DNA of 64,000 nucleotides, taken from assembly GCA_902729315.2 (NCBI GenBank), contig LR746268.1, forward strand, positions 5,997,501-6,061,500, in the 5' to 3' direction. This stretch comes from Spirodela intermedia (lineage: Eukaryota > Streptophyta > Magnoliopsida > Alismatales > Araceae). Shown in pieces: positions 50,301 to 62,679 of this stretch. The notes below the pieces were generated by a model. That model did no database searches. It saw only the letters and a list, made by a program, of their open reading frames with translations, and was not told the DNA's origin. Both the position numbers and the translations under genes were made by a program. Every line of letters starts with the position of its first letter. Positions within the stretch are counted from its first letter, which is position 1.

Positions 50301-53300
50301 AGCAAGAGCTTGAAGCCCTGCAGAGCGAAGAGAAAGCCCCCGATCATCCTCTCCTACTTCGTGAGCAAGTTGACAAAGTTTTGGAATGAGTCCTTCTAAG
50401 TTGAATATGTAGGTGCTATCCGTCTACGCCAATACAATGACATGACCTAATTTCAGACACCAGATTCGGATGTATTTGTTTTCAAGTATACTTCTGCAAT
50501 CCCTAGAGCCAACAATATGAGTGATCTGACATCTCACCTGGCTATTTAGAAAGTCGACAAGAGTATGGCAGCCCAAAATTCGCATCTTATCGTGTCGAGT
50601 TTGGTCTAGAAGTGTCCTTATAATCCCCAACATGCTGGTAGCATACAGCGGCCTTGATCATCAAAATAAAAAACTTTAAACGTTGTGCCATGCAAGATGA
50701 AAGTTACAATTCTCAGATCAAAAAAACAAACGTATAGATAGGGTTTTGCTGAGTAATAAGAATGGAACATGAAACATTCAAGGAAAAGAATATCCTTTCA
50801 GGAAAGAAGGTTGTCTATTAGGCAGTGTTTACTGACTCAGACTGAAGGGCAAAAGCTCATAAGAAAAATATGATGTCCCCTCAACTTAGATCCGACAAAT
50901 ATACAAAGTTATATTTGAATAATCAATATGATGATAGTTCAAGAAACCCAACGATCTCCCAAGGATATGCCGAACGAATAAAAGAAAAAAGTGGCTTTTT
51001 CATGCTGTTCCAAAAATCAGCTGATCTGAAACTCGATCGGCCTTTAGACTGGATACAAACTTACGTCCCCATCTTCTCTTCTGTCTCTCATGACAACGAT
51101 GGCGTCACCCATTCAGGCAGAAAAAGAATAAGAATAAATGCGAAAGTACCCTAAATTCCAGGCTATTCCAAACGCCACGACACAAAACCAAAGGTCTTCT
51201 CAAAAGAAAATTGGATGGATCCCTTCACTTCCAAGAGGATACCAGCTTCCAATGCTCTTTATGATACCGTATACGCCTGTGGCAGTGTGGAGTGGGCACT
51301 AATCGTGACCTGCTCTCACAAAATAATGATGATGAAAGAGAAAGGGAATGACCAGTATGTTACAACATATGATCTGTGAATTGCTGATGAGGGTATGAGG
51401 TTCTAGCAGCAAAAACAAGCAGGAGAGGGAAATTTCGTATGAAAAGTGTACATCTTGTGATGTATCAACAGAGGAAAGAGGGAAGGTGAGAGCAGAAACT
51501 ATCGATCTCTCACAACACCAAGGCCATTTCCGCGGTGAATCATGGAAGCCATATCAGAGTTGTCTAACACATCTGTCTGTTTGGTGATACTGTGAACTTC
51601 AAAAACAGAAGTACACAAGTTAATTCTGAATGTCCAATGATGATAATGAGATATGGTCTTTTTGTATCTTGGTAATGTGTATTATCGTCATTGTCTAAAT
51701 ATGATGGGATCAGACGTGGGACAAAAAAAAAATCTTCTGTTTTATATAAAGCCCAAACCTGTAGCAATGAGACTATAGTCTAAAACATATGGTAATTTGC
51801 ATATCCGGCATACACTCTGTATTCGTACATAAAAAATGCCAGCATATCTGGCATTGCTTATTGTTAGTATGCCACAGAATTATTGTGAATTTGAGAAATA
51901 TATATGCCTATGATATGAGATAAATGGAAATACTATAGACTAATTGATTAAGTCATAAGTTCTGAAACATTCCTTTATTGGGCGACAATGACTTCTTTAT
52001 TAAAAAGATTATTCATATCTTCTAATGAAATCTTCATAAGATAAAAAGCAAGCTGATACATTTCTCAAGTTTGTACGTATTCAACGAATACACATAATTT
52101 CTGTTAAAAAATATAAATTCCATATGTATACATAAATACGCAAAGAGAAACATCAGATGGCTCAATAAAAAAATCCATGAAAATTCCCAAACCACGCTAT
52201 TAAAGAAAGTCAAGCTAAAGACAATAAATGTCTGTGGGAGAACTGACATCTGCTCCTTACAGGAAGCTAGTAATTTCCTATAAATGCATGGAACAACAAC
52301 TACGAAAGCTAAACGCTCGTTGTGCAGTTCTTTGTAACATCTCTGTTCCAGGTACTCTGTGATCTGCAAAGATCATAAACAGAAATGGTTTAGAATAACA
52401 TTAAAATTGCCATTCACTAGTTAATGATGGATGCCAATAACCGACATCCTGGCCAACTAACAATGTTATACATCAAAACCATGGCGGTAGTTTTTAGTTT
52501 TTCCCCTAAAAAAGTATTGAATATTCGAGGAGAGACCAATAATCAACCATGTTGATGTTACGGGAAAGAACAATGTCAGCATAGAAAACATGTAATGCGT
52601 TGAAATGTCTTTCATGGATGAAAAAAAATGAAATGTATTTTTCTCTATATTGTCAAGCGAAAGGAAATGCCTGATAAGGAAAATAAAAAATTCTGAAAAT
52701 GCAAACAGGATGTCACGCACTTTTTCAGTATAAATCTCTGTTTGTCCACGCAAGCTCATTTCTCATGTGATGAGAACTGATATGAATGTACACTCAATAT
52801 CAGAGGATTCGACTCTTGTAGAGAACCAGTGAAGAAAGGTATAGTTCATTCACACAATATAAGAACAGAATCTGGAGTGAGAACGAGGTCCTTAAATAGA
52901 GTATACTATGGCTATATTTTCTGTACTTGCCTTAACTTTGTTACCTGCATATTTAATTCCGCCACAATCAGTCAGTCACCTTTCCCCTCTTCCATTTAAT
53001 TCTTCTCTAATAATTGAGTTTATCATATGTATATTAAATATAAGAACTCACAAATCTTAGCACCTGAATCGAAAGTTATTTTAATTTCGTTTTTATAATT
53101 ATACCATTTTAATGAACTGCAGACTTGTCAAAAAGACGATTTCGAATCCAACCTTTTTAACAAAGAAAAGTAAAAATTTGGGAGAAAATTACTTGCTCAC
53201 TTCTGTGAAAGATCCACCTGGCAGTTATTTGCTTTCCTAAACGAATATTACTAAAATTATATGGATATCATGTCAAGCTCCCTAAAATTATAAGGTAGAA

Positions 53301-55427
53301 GAACAGAATAGTTACGATTGAACTACCATGAAAGACAATGGATCATGTTGACATTGTACAATGATCCTATCCTAATATGAGGTAGCGACTATAGGGAACC
53401 CATAATTTTGATTGGTACAAGATAAAAAAAAATGAATTTTGCATTTCTCCACAGTATGATCCGTGAAATACCCCAAGCCTGCATTAATTCAAAGGATACT
53501 GAAGATATAGAGGTGAATAGGTTTCCAGGGAACCATTTGATTTTTGTTCCTCTTCCTGACTTGATTGATCACTGAGACTAAAATGCATTTACCATGGATC
53601 CATGTTCCGAATAAACTATCTATAAAAGAGATGACATTGAGTTTTCAACCAAACTATGTCCAGAATCTTATAGTATTAAATTAACAAGATGGATATTCCA
53701 CGCTTCACAAGTTCTCCAATCCAAAAATGTTCGATGAATTTGATTTCATTCTCGATTGGTGCAAAGGATTCCTCCTGGAATCCCATGTTTTCCTTTTCAT
53801 TGTCCCACTGCAATAAAATATGTACATCTCTCCTTCATCCACCACCCATCAGCTTTATGCTCATATGTTCTTTACCATAATTTTATGAGCATCATTGCAC
53901 GGATTCATTGTCCAAATGACACCACGTAATAGAAGAACGCAAAAAAATATTAAATATATTAGCTAAGAAGATTTAAAACCCATCAAACGGATATTTTCAA
54001 CTTTAAGTACAAATGGACCTGCCTAACCCTTGAACCCTCCATTTTTCTTCATTATAAACTAGGCATTACGACAGTACTTTCGAGCTGGATCTGAGAACGA
54101 ATACTTACTCTTCATCAGACGGTAAACATACTAACAGTTACTGGTTATTGGCCTTCCCAAGGGCTTACAGCTTCGTAGATAACTGTCCACTGAGTATACC
54201 TACACCCTGTATGTGGGGAACTCTTTCTCTAGACAACAAGAAATATTTACTGCCTTGCTATCAACCTATCAACAACTTGTAAAAAAAATTGGCTTCCGTA
54301 GTCATTATGCATTCAATCCTGGGAGAGTGGAAGATAACTTTGCACTGAATATTTACAAGAAAAATTAAAAACAACATATCAATAAGAGCTTAGTTTTCTA
54401 GGCAGCTTAATATGCATATATTCATAGTGGTCCAAGTTAATTGAAAATGGAAATATTTTGAAGAAGACTATGGCACAAAATAGATTCACCAATGTTCTAT
54501 ACTAATTGAACATTCACGCTAGTGGTTGACAAGTAAAAAGATAATAACATATTCGATAAATTATTTCATTTTTTATCATTCAAAGAAACACTAAAAAACT
54601 ATGATGTTTGAGTTACAAATGTTTGAGAGAACAAGCGAAACAACCTTTGGAATGCGCATGGGGTTTTTCGAAGCATACTCGCAAAGTTTGCTGATCATCC
54701 TTTCATTTGGATCTCCGTCCTAAATATACAAAGAAGCGACATATAAAATAATTTCCCACTAAAATATTCTTAATGTACTATTATAAATTTTATTGTTGGT
54801 AACAACTGAGATGCATCGTTTCCTTTCAAGGTAACAATAGAAAGATACTGTGGCATTTTTTTGTCAACTTACTAACATTTGCATTGAAAATATCCACGAG
54901 AAAGAAGAGTAAATAAATATCCTTATAAATTGAAAGTTAAGCAGAGATAACCTATACTTGGCTGATTAAATTACAAAAGGATAGCATAGCTAAATATTTA
55001 AGATAACTTGAATTGAATATCCACATCACCCACAATGCGGAGGCAATTCAAGTGTCAAATCTGTGATGCAGAACTTGATGGCCAAATTATGCTTCAATTG
55101 AATGCAAAGGGAGTATTTAAATTAACAGAATATCAGTTATCCTGAGGCACCGCAAGCGCGACCAAATGACTAGCCAACAATGGTGTATATTTAAACATTC
55201 TTGAATGACGACAAACATGATGATATGTGCACTATAAATCCGTAATATGATTGAATGTGGATGAAATGAGAACAGAGAATCAAAACCGATACCTGAGATC
55301 GGGGAAAACTGTTGGCAAGGAGTTTCTTGTAACGTTTCACAGGTTGACGGGATCTAGAACGCAGAGACGGGCAGAAGAAACAGAGGCTGCCACAGGCGGG
55401 TAATACCCGCCTGGACATCACACCCAT
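44363..55427 (-). CDS. EFR3-like ARM-repeat protein (SEMI-ROLLED LEAF2 family)
   Basis: Plant EFR3 homologues are membrane-anchored ARM/HEAT proteins. In yeast and animals EFR3 recruits PI4-kinase to the plasma membrane; rice SRL2 affects leaf rolling. Eighteen exons join in phase: 55427-55293, 54719-54645, 52363-52248, 50652-50538, 50423-50295, 50005-49958, 49417-49215, 49082-48889, 48799-48507, 48194-48045, 47970-47536, 47428-47285, 46660-46585, 45830-45703, 45547-45347, 45266-45126, 44987-44859, 44644-44363; about 997 residues, full family length. Recognised text: N-terminal Cys cluster LPACGSLCFFCPSLRSRSRQ (possible palmitoylation), EQRCYKELHNE, IYRKLLASCKEQM, GIIRTLLDQTRHDKMRILGC, SPKYWSRLCLRNMAELAKEA, RRSLFTLASSMLIFSAKA, and CEALVVGKQQKMSALLSFQ near the end. 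The usual SSPYDKFL-type tail is missing or different. Start could be 55427 or 55418. Confidence 0.95.
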
Positions 55428-56898
55428 TTTCCTACCCTTTCTGATATCACCGAAAATTAATGACTAAAACCAAACATTGAAGCAAACGGAGAATTCAAAA
55501 AGAAGGGCGATTTAGAACGACAAGCGCGGGGCTCTGTAAGAATCCTCAAACGTGGTATTCCATGGAAAATGACGAATTCGGACTTAAAGAGAAAATTGCC
55601 GGCAGATTCTTCGAATCAACAAAAACACAAAAATGTGAAGGATGAACGATTCCTTTCCGCTCATTCACGCCTCACCGACAATGCGATCTAAACGAACCAT
55701 CCCGGAGAGTGGGAACAGAAAGAGAAAGAATATCGCCCTCCGGTCGGGACGAAGCAGAAGAAAAAAAATCTCCGAATTTCGTACGAAGAACTCTTCCCAA
55801 GATCCAAACGAATCCAAAATCTTGGGATTAATCGAAGAAAAAGCGAAACCAATGGAAGATTTCGGATCAACTGGCCGCTTCTCGTAGGCTCCGCGACCTC
55901 GGACCGGAAGCTTCCGGTACCCTCTGTCCCCTGTCTGCCTCCTCCGTAAATATACGAACGCCTCATACCCGAAAGTTTCCAGCTACAAATGAGAACAGTT
56001 TTCCATGGAAAATTAGTTTTCCCCACCGAACGCAGTCAAACAGGCAACGACAGCGGCCAGGACGACGACCCACGCGCGAAACTCTCCATCGGTATTAACT
56101 CCCTTTTTCTTGGGAAATAACAAAAATACCCTCATCTTTGTCATCAATGAGGAAAAACAATTGTGGCCGTTGCGACGGTGACGCCCTTCACCAGCGTGGC
56201 TTCTTCACACAGCAAATTCCCTCACTATTCCCTCCCACCGGGCCCGACGGCGCCGACGATATCCGAGACGGTTCCGGGAGGAACGACGGCGACGGCACCG
56301 GCGATAGGAGAGAGGATTAGACGGATAAACAACGGAGACGGCGCCGGCCAATTAAATGCCGGAATAGAGGAGGGGGGTGGGAAGGAGCTCCTCCAAGCCG
56401 CTGCATACGCCGCATTCCAGAGCGAAAGTGGGGAATGACAGGTGGAAGAAGCCAGAAAGCCCTCGTGATGGCGAGATGACGGCTGATGCTGGCGGCTGCG
56501 GAGGGGCCATTCCGGCGCCGCCTCCATCGTGGAGTGCCGCGGCGTGCGGTGTATAATACCCATAAATAAAAATAAAAATAATCGGTCTGCACACTACTGT
56601 TGCAGCCAATATAGGATAGACGGTTCAGATCGAGTTCGAGAAAATAATAAATAAATATTTTTATAATTATAATATTTAATTATCAGATTTAATACAGTTC
56701 GAAACTTGAAGAGGAGACTCTTTTGGTAGCTTTTCTCCGAATAGTCGCACGAGAGATCTCCGATCCCAGCCCATGCGGACTCGGCCGATTCCGCGTAGAA
56801 GAGTTGGGCCTCTACGTCACTCCCCATTGGGCTTGAGCTGGTCCAATGACCTTAGATGGGCTTCTGAAGAGGAGGGGGGTGGGGGGAGCGCTATGTAG
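55428..56898. promoter_or_regulatory. divergent intergenic region with GC-rich island
   Basis: About 1.5 kb separates the divergent EFR3-like and SPRING-like start codons, so it should hold both promoters and 5' UTRs. A GC-rich stretch at about 56160-56540 carries overlapping open frames on both strands (for example 56225-56563 on the minus strand), without family resemblance; these are probably a compositional effect. A TATA-like tataatacc lies near 56551. Confidence 0.5.
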
Positions 56899-59800
56899 GT
56901 GCTGGAGTCCGCGATTTTCTCCCGGCACCGGGGGGATCTCGCTTGGTTCCTCTCGGAGGGGCTGAAGGAATGGGGGAGCCCCGATCATGTGTGCGCTCGA
57001 TGTCGTTTTGTTGGATTCTGTGGGTTCTTTTTCTTCTCGAGCTTCCGCATACGACGTGGGGGATCCGGTAAGAAACGTCTGAATTTCCCATGCTCATCTC
57101 GATTTCCCTGCTGAAGTCTCTGATTGATGCAATCCAGATTCTACAATTGTTTTGGATCGCAATTAGGTGGCATTTTTTTCAATTATTGGAAGATTGGCGA
57201 CGGTAGTCGCTGCCGGAGATGGCTGGGTCGTCCTTGAATAACTTCGCTTCAGATTATGCGGAGTTTTCCGCATAGCAAAGCATGACCATTGTACATTTGT
57301 TGATCGGAAAAGTCCCGGCAAATGATAGTGTCAGAAAAGAGAACGTTACTGAACAGACATGAAACCTGTTGATGGATGGGGATCCCCGTGTGACTTCGTG
57401 TTGTGATATTGTTCGAACAAATATATGCGAAATCACACGAATGATTATTTCACCTATTTCCAAATCCCTTATCTTACGAATTGCTCTCCTTAGTCATTCC
57501 TTTTTTTCCATGTGACTGTATAGATATTATTCCAATTATTGATGCCTTTTCGGTTGGCATGTCGAACGGGGGGAGTAGCATTTTCGATTATCCGACGAAA
57601 ACTGTATTGAAGATGATTAGGTATAGATTCAATCCCTCTTCAGTCTCCGGTTTGAATAAATTCAACTTCATAGTGAAAAGATGGGTAAATAACTAAGCAA
57701 CGAATCTACTAGTGTTACCTGCAGATTGGCATTTCAAATAGGTCTTCCATGATAGCATTGTTTATTTTTCTGTCCTTTTTTTGTATCTTATGTGGTTTTG
57801 CTAGAATTTATCCGTATCTGTCGGCATTTTTCTTGAAATTGCTAGCCATGCTAATTTTTTAACATTTTTCTTCTTGGAGTACTGGAAGTTTCACACATCA
57901 TGAAAACCAGCAACATGATCTGCATACTGCTATGACCGGTAGCTACAGTGCTGTTCTTGACATATACTTTTGGTTCAAACTTTTTTGGATTTTAACGTGT
58001 TCTCTCCACTTACATTATGTAATTTGGAGTTGGAATCAATTGCATACTTTCTTCTTTACTGGAGTTGGAGGTTTGGTTTTAGGATTCCTTGTTTTGGATT
58101 GCTTAGAAAGAAAAGAAAGGATGGACATCGGGAGATGTAACAGAAGGGGGAGTGGGATGCGATTAGAAATAGGAAAGCCAAGATCATGGTGAAATGAACC
58201 TGGATGCAGTAGGATTAATGTCATTATATGCTCAAATCTGCGGGCAATGGCTGGCCAAATTAAAAAATGGCTCTCATTGATGGACATATCAGGAGATGCA
58301 TTAGATTACTGGAACGTTTGTTCACGAACTCTAATGGTAACGTGGGGAAATTTCAACAAAGGACAACGAGCTGTTTCATTGGTTCCCTTTATTTTATTTT
58401 TCTGCACAAAATTATGCGATACTTGTGTATTGAGTTTGATTCTTGATCCCGTGTCCGAAGTCTACATGGATAACTTAGGCATGCCTGAACGTTTTTCAGG
58501 ACGGATATTGGCCTTGCAAGAAAGAAGCCATGCAGGAGTACTGTTCCAGGACGCTATCTCCTTGCTGATGACAAAGGTAATAATTCCCTTGTTATCGTAG
58601 ATCAGCATGCCACGGTGAATATGCACCCAGTACTCACCGCCTGTCACTATAGGTCTACATAAATAAGATCTTCTGATTATATAAATGTTTTTAGATGTAG
58701 CTCTTTCTATGTCAAAATGATCGTCATCCCAGTTTTTATGTTTAGAAAATTGCAATGGTTGGCTATAATTAAAATGCTATAATAGGCATACCGTACTTGA
58801 ACCCTGATAAGCGACTTATGAAAACTACTATACAGACAAAAAAATGATAATTTTTGTATATGGTGCATAGCATTCGCAGAAATTTTCATAGTATGATTTG
58901 GTTTGTTGTTTAAATGTTAACGAAAATGAGAGAATTTTAACTTAAATATCTGAATTGGCTCATCATTTCTCAGGCTATGTTTGCACTGCTCTCTCCATTG
59001 ATCCAGAATCTCACTGCTGTCTTGAAACGGGAGAAAAGTTTTCTTGTCAGTGAGTTTTTTTTCTTGGCTCCATATTGCATAGTCATTTGGACCTCTAGAG
59101 TGAACATAACACTTCATTCCAAATTGGAGCAGGGGTTGTAACCTTATTTCCCAATGCTGCAATTCTTACGAATTTTGCGTGTCTTGCTGCCTCAGTCCAT
59201 ATCGGGTACATACCCAAATAATGTTGCTCATGAAATTATTTGGTATAAGAAAAGCTATGATCCAATGTTTGGATTTATGTTTTACAGACTGCAAAAGAGC
59301 TTGCTTTGAAGATCAAGATAGGAAAGCCAGTAACTGCGGGTAACACTCTTATGTTACATGAAAATTTGTTTATTTTACCTTAATTAGTAATTTGTTTTTT
59401 ACTTTGGTTCTGACAGGCAACTATGGGAATGTTTTTGACTTTTGCGCTGGAAGGTGTCGTCATAGTTCTGCGAGTGTGGTACCTTATTTGTCCATTAGAC
59501 CTAGTTTCACTGACATGCGGATTATATTTCACTCTCTTGGGAGATGGATTATATATGTGAACCTTTGGAAATTTATAAAATGAACTTATCTAGAGACAAT
59601 GCATAAAATTCATTAGTTTCTTTTTTTCTTAGTCCCAATCATTTCATTGTAACCTTTTTTTTTCCTCTCGCTTCTCAATCTGCGGTTGTATTTTTATTTC
59701 GAATTTGGAAAATGTGGCATTGATCCTTAATCGTTCCTGGCATTTCAGGTCCATGAGAATGCTTATGCAAGCGATTTTCATCACTGTTTTTCTCTACCCT

Positions 59801-61821
59801 CAAATTCTTCGGGTGAGCAATTTCCTTTCTGTATTTTATCATGTTGGCCTTTATGTGGTCCCGTCTTTGATACAAATCCTACTGTTTTTGCATGGGTCGC
59901 TTTTTGTTGAACTTAGTATATTGTGCATGTATATATTTCAATCCACTCTCGTTCCTTAATCTTCCCTTTTGTTGCCATCTGAAACTTCAGTTTTCCGTTT
60001 CCTACTATAAATGACTTTGTGTGTGCTTTCGGATGACAAAATTTGTATTGCTGTGGCTGATTTATCTTTATTTGAATTGGATTTTCTTTGTGCAACTCTC
60101 ATTGCTCGCTTGTAGGGGGCGTCTCAGAAGAATTTTCTGAAGCAAGGCTAGCTGGCATCAATATTGTCGTTGGAAGGTAGGATTTATTTATAATATTATA
60201 GAAGCTTCTCCATAATCTCTTTTTTTTTTTGTTAACCATTAATTTTCCTGCCAGTCAAGGGGAGAACTGCAACTCAGTCTGCAAGTCTAGGAGACAATCA
60301 TGTGTCCCGAACAAGCTTCCTGTGCTGAACAAATGTGATTAGTAAGTTTTTGAGTGAATTCTTTTTGGGTAGATTACTCTCTCCGTGGAATATTGAATTC
60401 GAAGTTCTCGTGTTGATCACTATTTATATAAAGCAAAAGAATTTATATGCATTCCAGAGTTTATACAACATTCTCTACAATCAAGTTGCTCTTGATCAGA
60501 ACATTAGTTAAGTTATAGAGAGAACACATGTACACATTTTTGAAATCGCTGGTCATTGAACTATCTGATAGACTTGTTCTTTCTAAATATTAGACAATGC
60601 TGGAACCAACTGTATAGGCATGCAATTGTCAGACATAAATCCCTAGCCAACATGAGCGACTGAGAACATGGCAACGTGTCTTGTGATGCAATGACAATGG
60701 TTCCTGAAAACATAAAAGAAAAAAGAAGAAATCGGAGGAGAATAGGATCAATAGAACAACAGAGAAAATAAGAAAGATCACAAGACACGTTGGATCTAAA
60801 GTACTATTTAGCTGGATTTTATTATTTCACTGCTTCATAGATGTAGACTGCTTTGATGATTTTCAGGGATCAATTTATTTGATTTATTATGGCGTTCAAA
60901 GAACTTTCTGGATAATCTAAGGGTTTTAACAAGTTGTCCTTCTTTATTTAAGTCTTCGGAGACACATGAGCTGCAAGAGTGGATGCTTGACTAGCGTGGG
61001 AGCTGATCAACCGGCAGAGGTCGTCGATGATGCTCCAACCGACTTGGTATGCCTTCTTTCATTCAAGTTCGTGCACGCTGATCTGTTTTCCTCCCTCATG
61101 CTACTGATTTCCTATCCTCTCTGCTAACATTGGATGGCTACCTTATATGAAGAGATCAGAATAAGTATTCGTAGAATTCATCTGAAGGGAATGCAATCTA
61201 GTAAGAACAATGAGATATGGCAAGATCTTGCATTAATTCTGAATTAGATGCAGTAAATAGCTCGTTTGGGTCACAAACCAGATCAGATTTGCATGGGGAG
61301 CTCAGTTGCCACACATCATTAGCCTCCTAAACCAGAAATCATGGCGGGCCATTCATTCTTCTGTGAGAAACAGTACCTTCTTTCATTAATTGAAAGCCCT
61401 GACGATGCAATGAAAAGATCTGAAATCCTCACACAGCTCTACATCAGATGCTCTATCTAGGATGATCAGTTCTTAAATTCTCTCCTGGAGCACTCTGGGC
61501 AGAAGGATTTGGTGATCTTAAGTAGTCAACTCTTTCCAAGATCCCCCTCGGGTTTGGGAATATTCAGGAACAGAAGGGTCAACTAGTTTGTGTTTATAAA
61601 ATTCCCCCTATTTTGCCAGAGTTAGCAACTGGCAACTCATTTTCTCTCTCACCTCTAACTGCCCTCTTTGCTGAGGCTCCTGCTGCGTTGACCGATCGGT
61701 ATTGAATCCCTCCCCCGGTTTCTTTCAGAATCCTGGCGCGTGCTTGTTCACCCGGCTGGAGTCTATGCTGTCGTGCGATGGATCGCATCAGTACACCCGG
61801 AGATTGTGCCCATGTGCGTGA
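56899..61821 (+). CDS. SPRING / C12orf49 (UPF0454) homologue, SREBP-regulating-gene family
   Basis: Small Cys-rich Golgi membrane proteins; in animals SPRING supports site-1 protease and so SREBP processing. The plant role is unknown to me. Exons: 56899-57067 (MLESAIFSRHRGDLAWFLSE, then the membrane segment GFCGFFFFSSF), 58500-58576 (KPCRSTVPGRYLLADDKG), 58974-59049 (YVCTALSIDPESHCCLETGE), 59133-59205 (GCNLISQCCNSYEFCVSCCL), 59288-59339, 59417-59478 (NYGNVFDFCAGRCRHSSASV), 59749-59812 (HENAYASDFHHCFSLPSNSS), 60116-60176, 60255-60341 (NCNSVCKSRRQSC), 60953-61046 (SCKSGCLTSVGADQPAEVVD), 61729-61821 (SCDGSHQYTRRLCPCA). Joins from 58500 onward agree in phase; 57067 to 58500 is off by one base, so a small exon or a different splice site is missing. 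About 302 residues, single-pass type II layout with lumenal Cys-rich domain. Confidence 0.88.
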
Positions 61822-62166
61822 AAATCAGTAGACTCAGCCTCCTCGTGCCGTCACTGCGCAGTCACATGGAGCAGCTTGCAGAGCAGGAGAGTCTCCGGCG
61901 TTGACCTGATCTTCTCCGTTTTTAATCGACGAAAGAGAAGAGAAGCGCTCACCTGCCCCCCTCTGACGGTCCTCGATTAAGAAAGACACTTACACACAAA
62001 CCAGCCTCGTTATTGGCGAGATCAACTCCTCTCGTTCCCAGTTTTGTTATGTGATTGGAATCCGTCCATCTCCGCCAGTAATGGCATTGAAAAATGCTTT
62101 CGTGTGGTGGGTTTTGCGGAGCAACGTGAAATATGAATTCAAGTATTGATAATTGTTGTTCGACTA
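61822..62166. other. 3' UTR of the SPRING-like gene and tRNA upstream flank
   Basis: No coding signal. The stretch runs from the stop codon of the SPRING-like gene to the tRNA. Confidence 0.6.
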
Positions 62167-62238
62167 GCCCTTATAGCTCAGTGGTAGAGCGTCAGTCTTG
62201 TAAACTGAAGGTCCGTAGTTCGATCCTGCGTGAGGGCA
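62167..62238 (+). tRNA. tRNA-Thr (anticodon TGT)
   Basis: The cloverleaf can be read directly. Acceptor GCCCTTA pairs with TGAGGGC (one G-T pair), D arm GCTC-AGTGGTA-GAGC, anticodon stem TCAGT/ACTGA with loop CTTGTAA (anticodon TGT, reads ACA), and T arm ending with the invariant GTTCGATCC box. No intron; CCA is not encoded, and the discriminator base is A. The A- and B-box sequences are normal. The nuclear type is inferred, since the chloroplast trnT-UGU I remember has a different sequence. Confidence 0.96.
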
Positions 62239-62679
62239 CGATCTGGGGGCGCTATATTTTGCCTGAATGATGACAGTAAATACTGTATATTCATTTCGAT
62301 TGTATATTTTAATACCAACCAGTCCGGTTTAGGAAATCCAAGTAGAACAGGAACAGAGCTTCCCAGATCTTTGGGGAAATCCCAGCAAGGATAATCGAAA
62401 AGACCGGACACGTGTTGCGCTCAGAAGCCGCCGGGTTGTTCCGGAATCCCACCACCTTATCACGCCTCCCCCCCTTGCGGGCATTTAGACAGACAGGTCG
62501 AAGGCATTTGGTGGATGATCCCGAGCGAAATGAATCACTTCGATCTTACACGAGGAACAGCCATGGAGGGAGAGGACGGTATGCCCTAGTTCTTCTGCCG
62601 TTCTTCTTCCCCGGAGGAACCCGCCCGAAGCAAATAATAGGGGGAGGAGGAGAATCTGGTCTGATCTGATCAGATACGA
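62239..62679. other. intergenic between tRNA-Thr and the kinase gene
   Basis: Contains the presumed 3' UTR of the kinase gene on the minus strand. Short open stretches on both strands, but nothing recognised. Confidence 0.5.

Noticed and set aside
56225-56563. 112-codon minus-strand frame starting MGIIHRTPRHSTMEAAPEWP as a gene
   Set aside because: Low complexity, GC-driven, overlapped by other frames on both strands, and no family resemblance.
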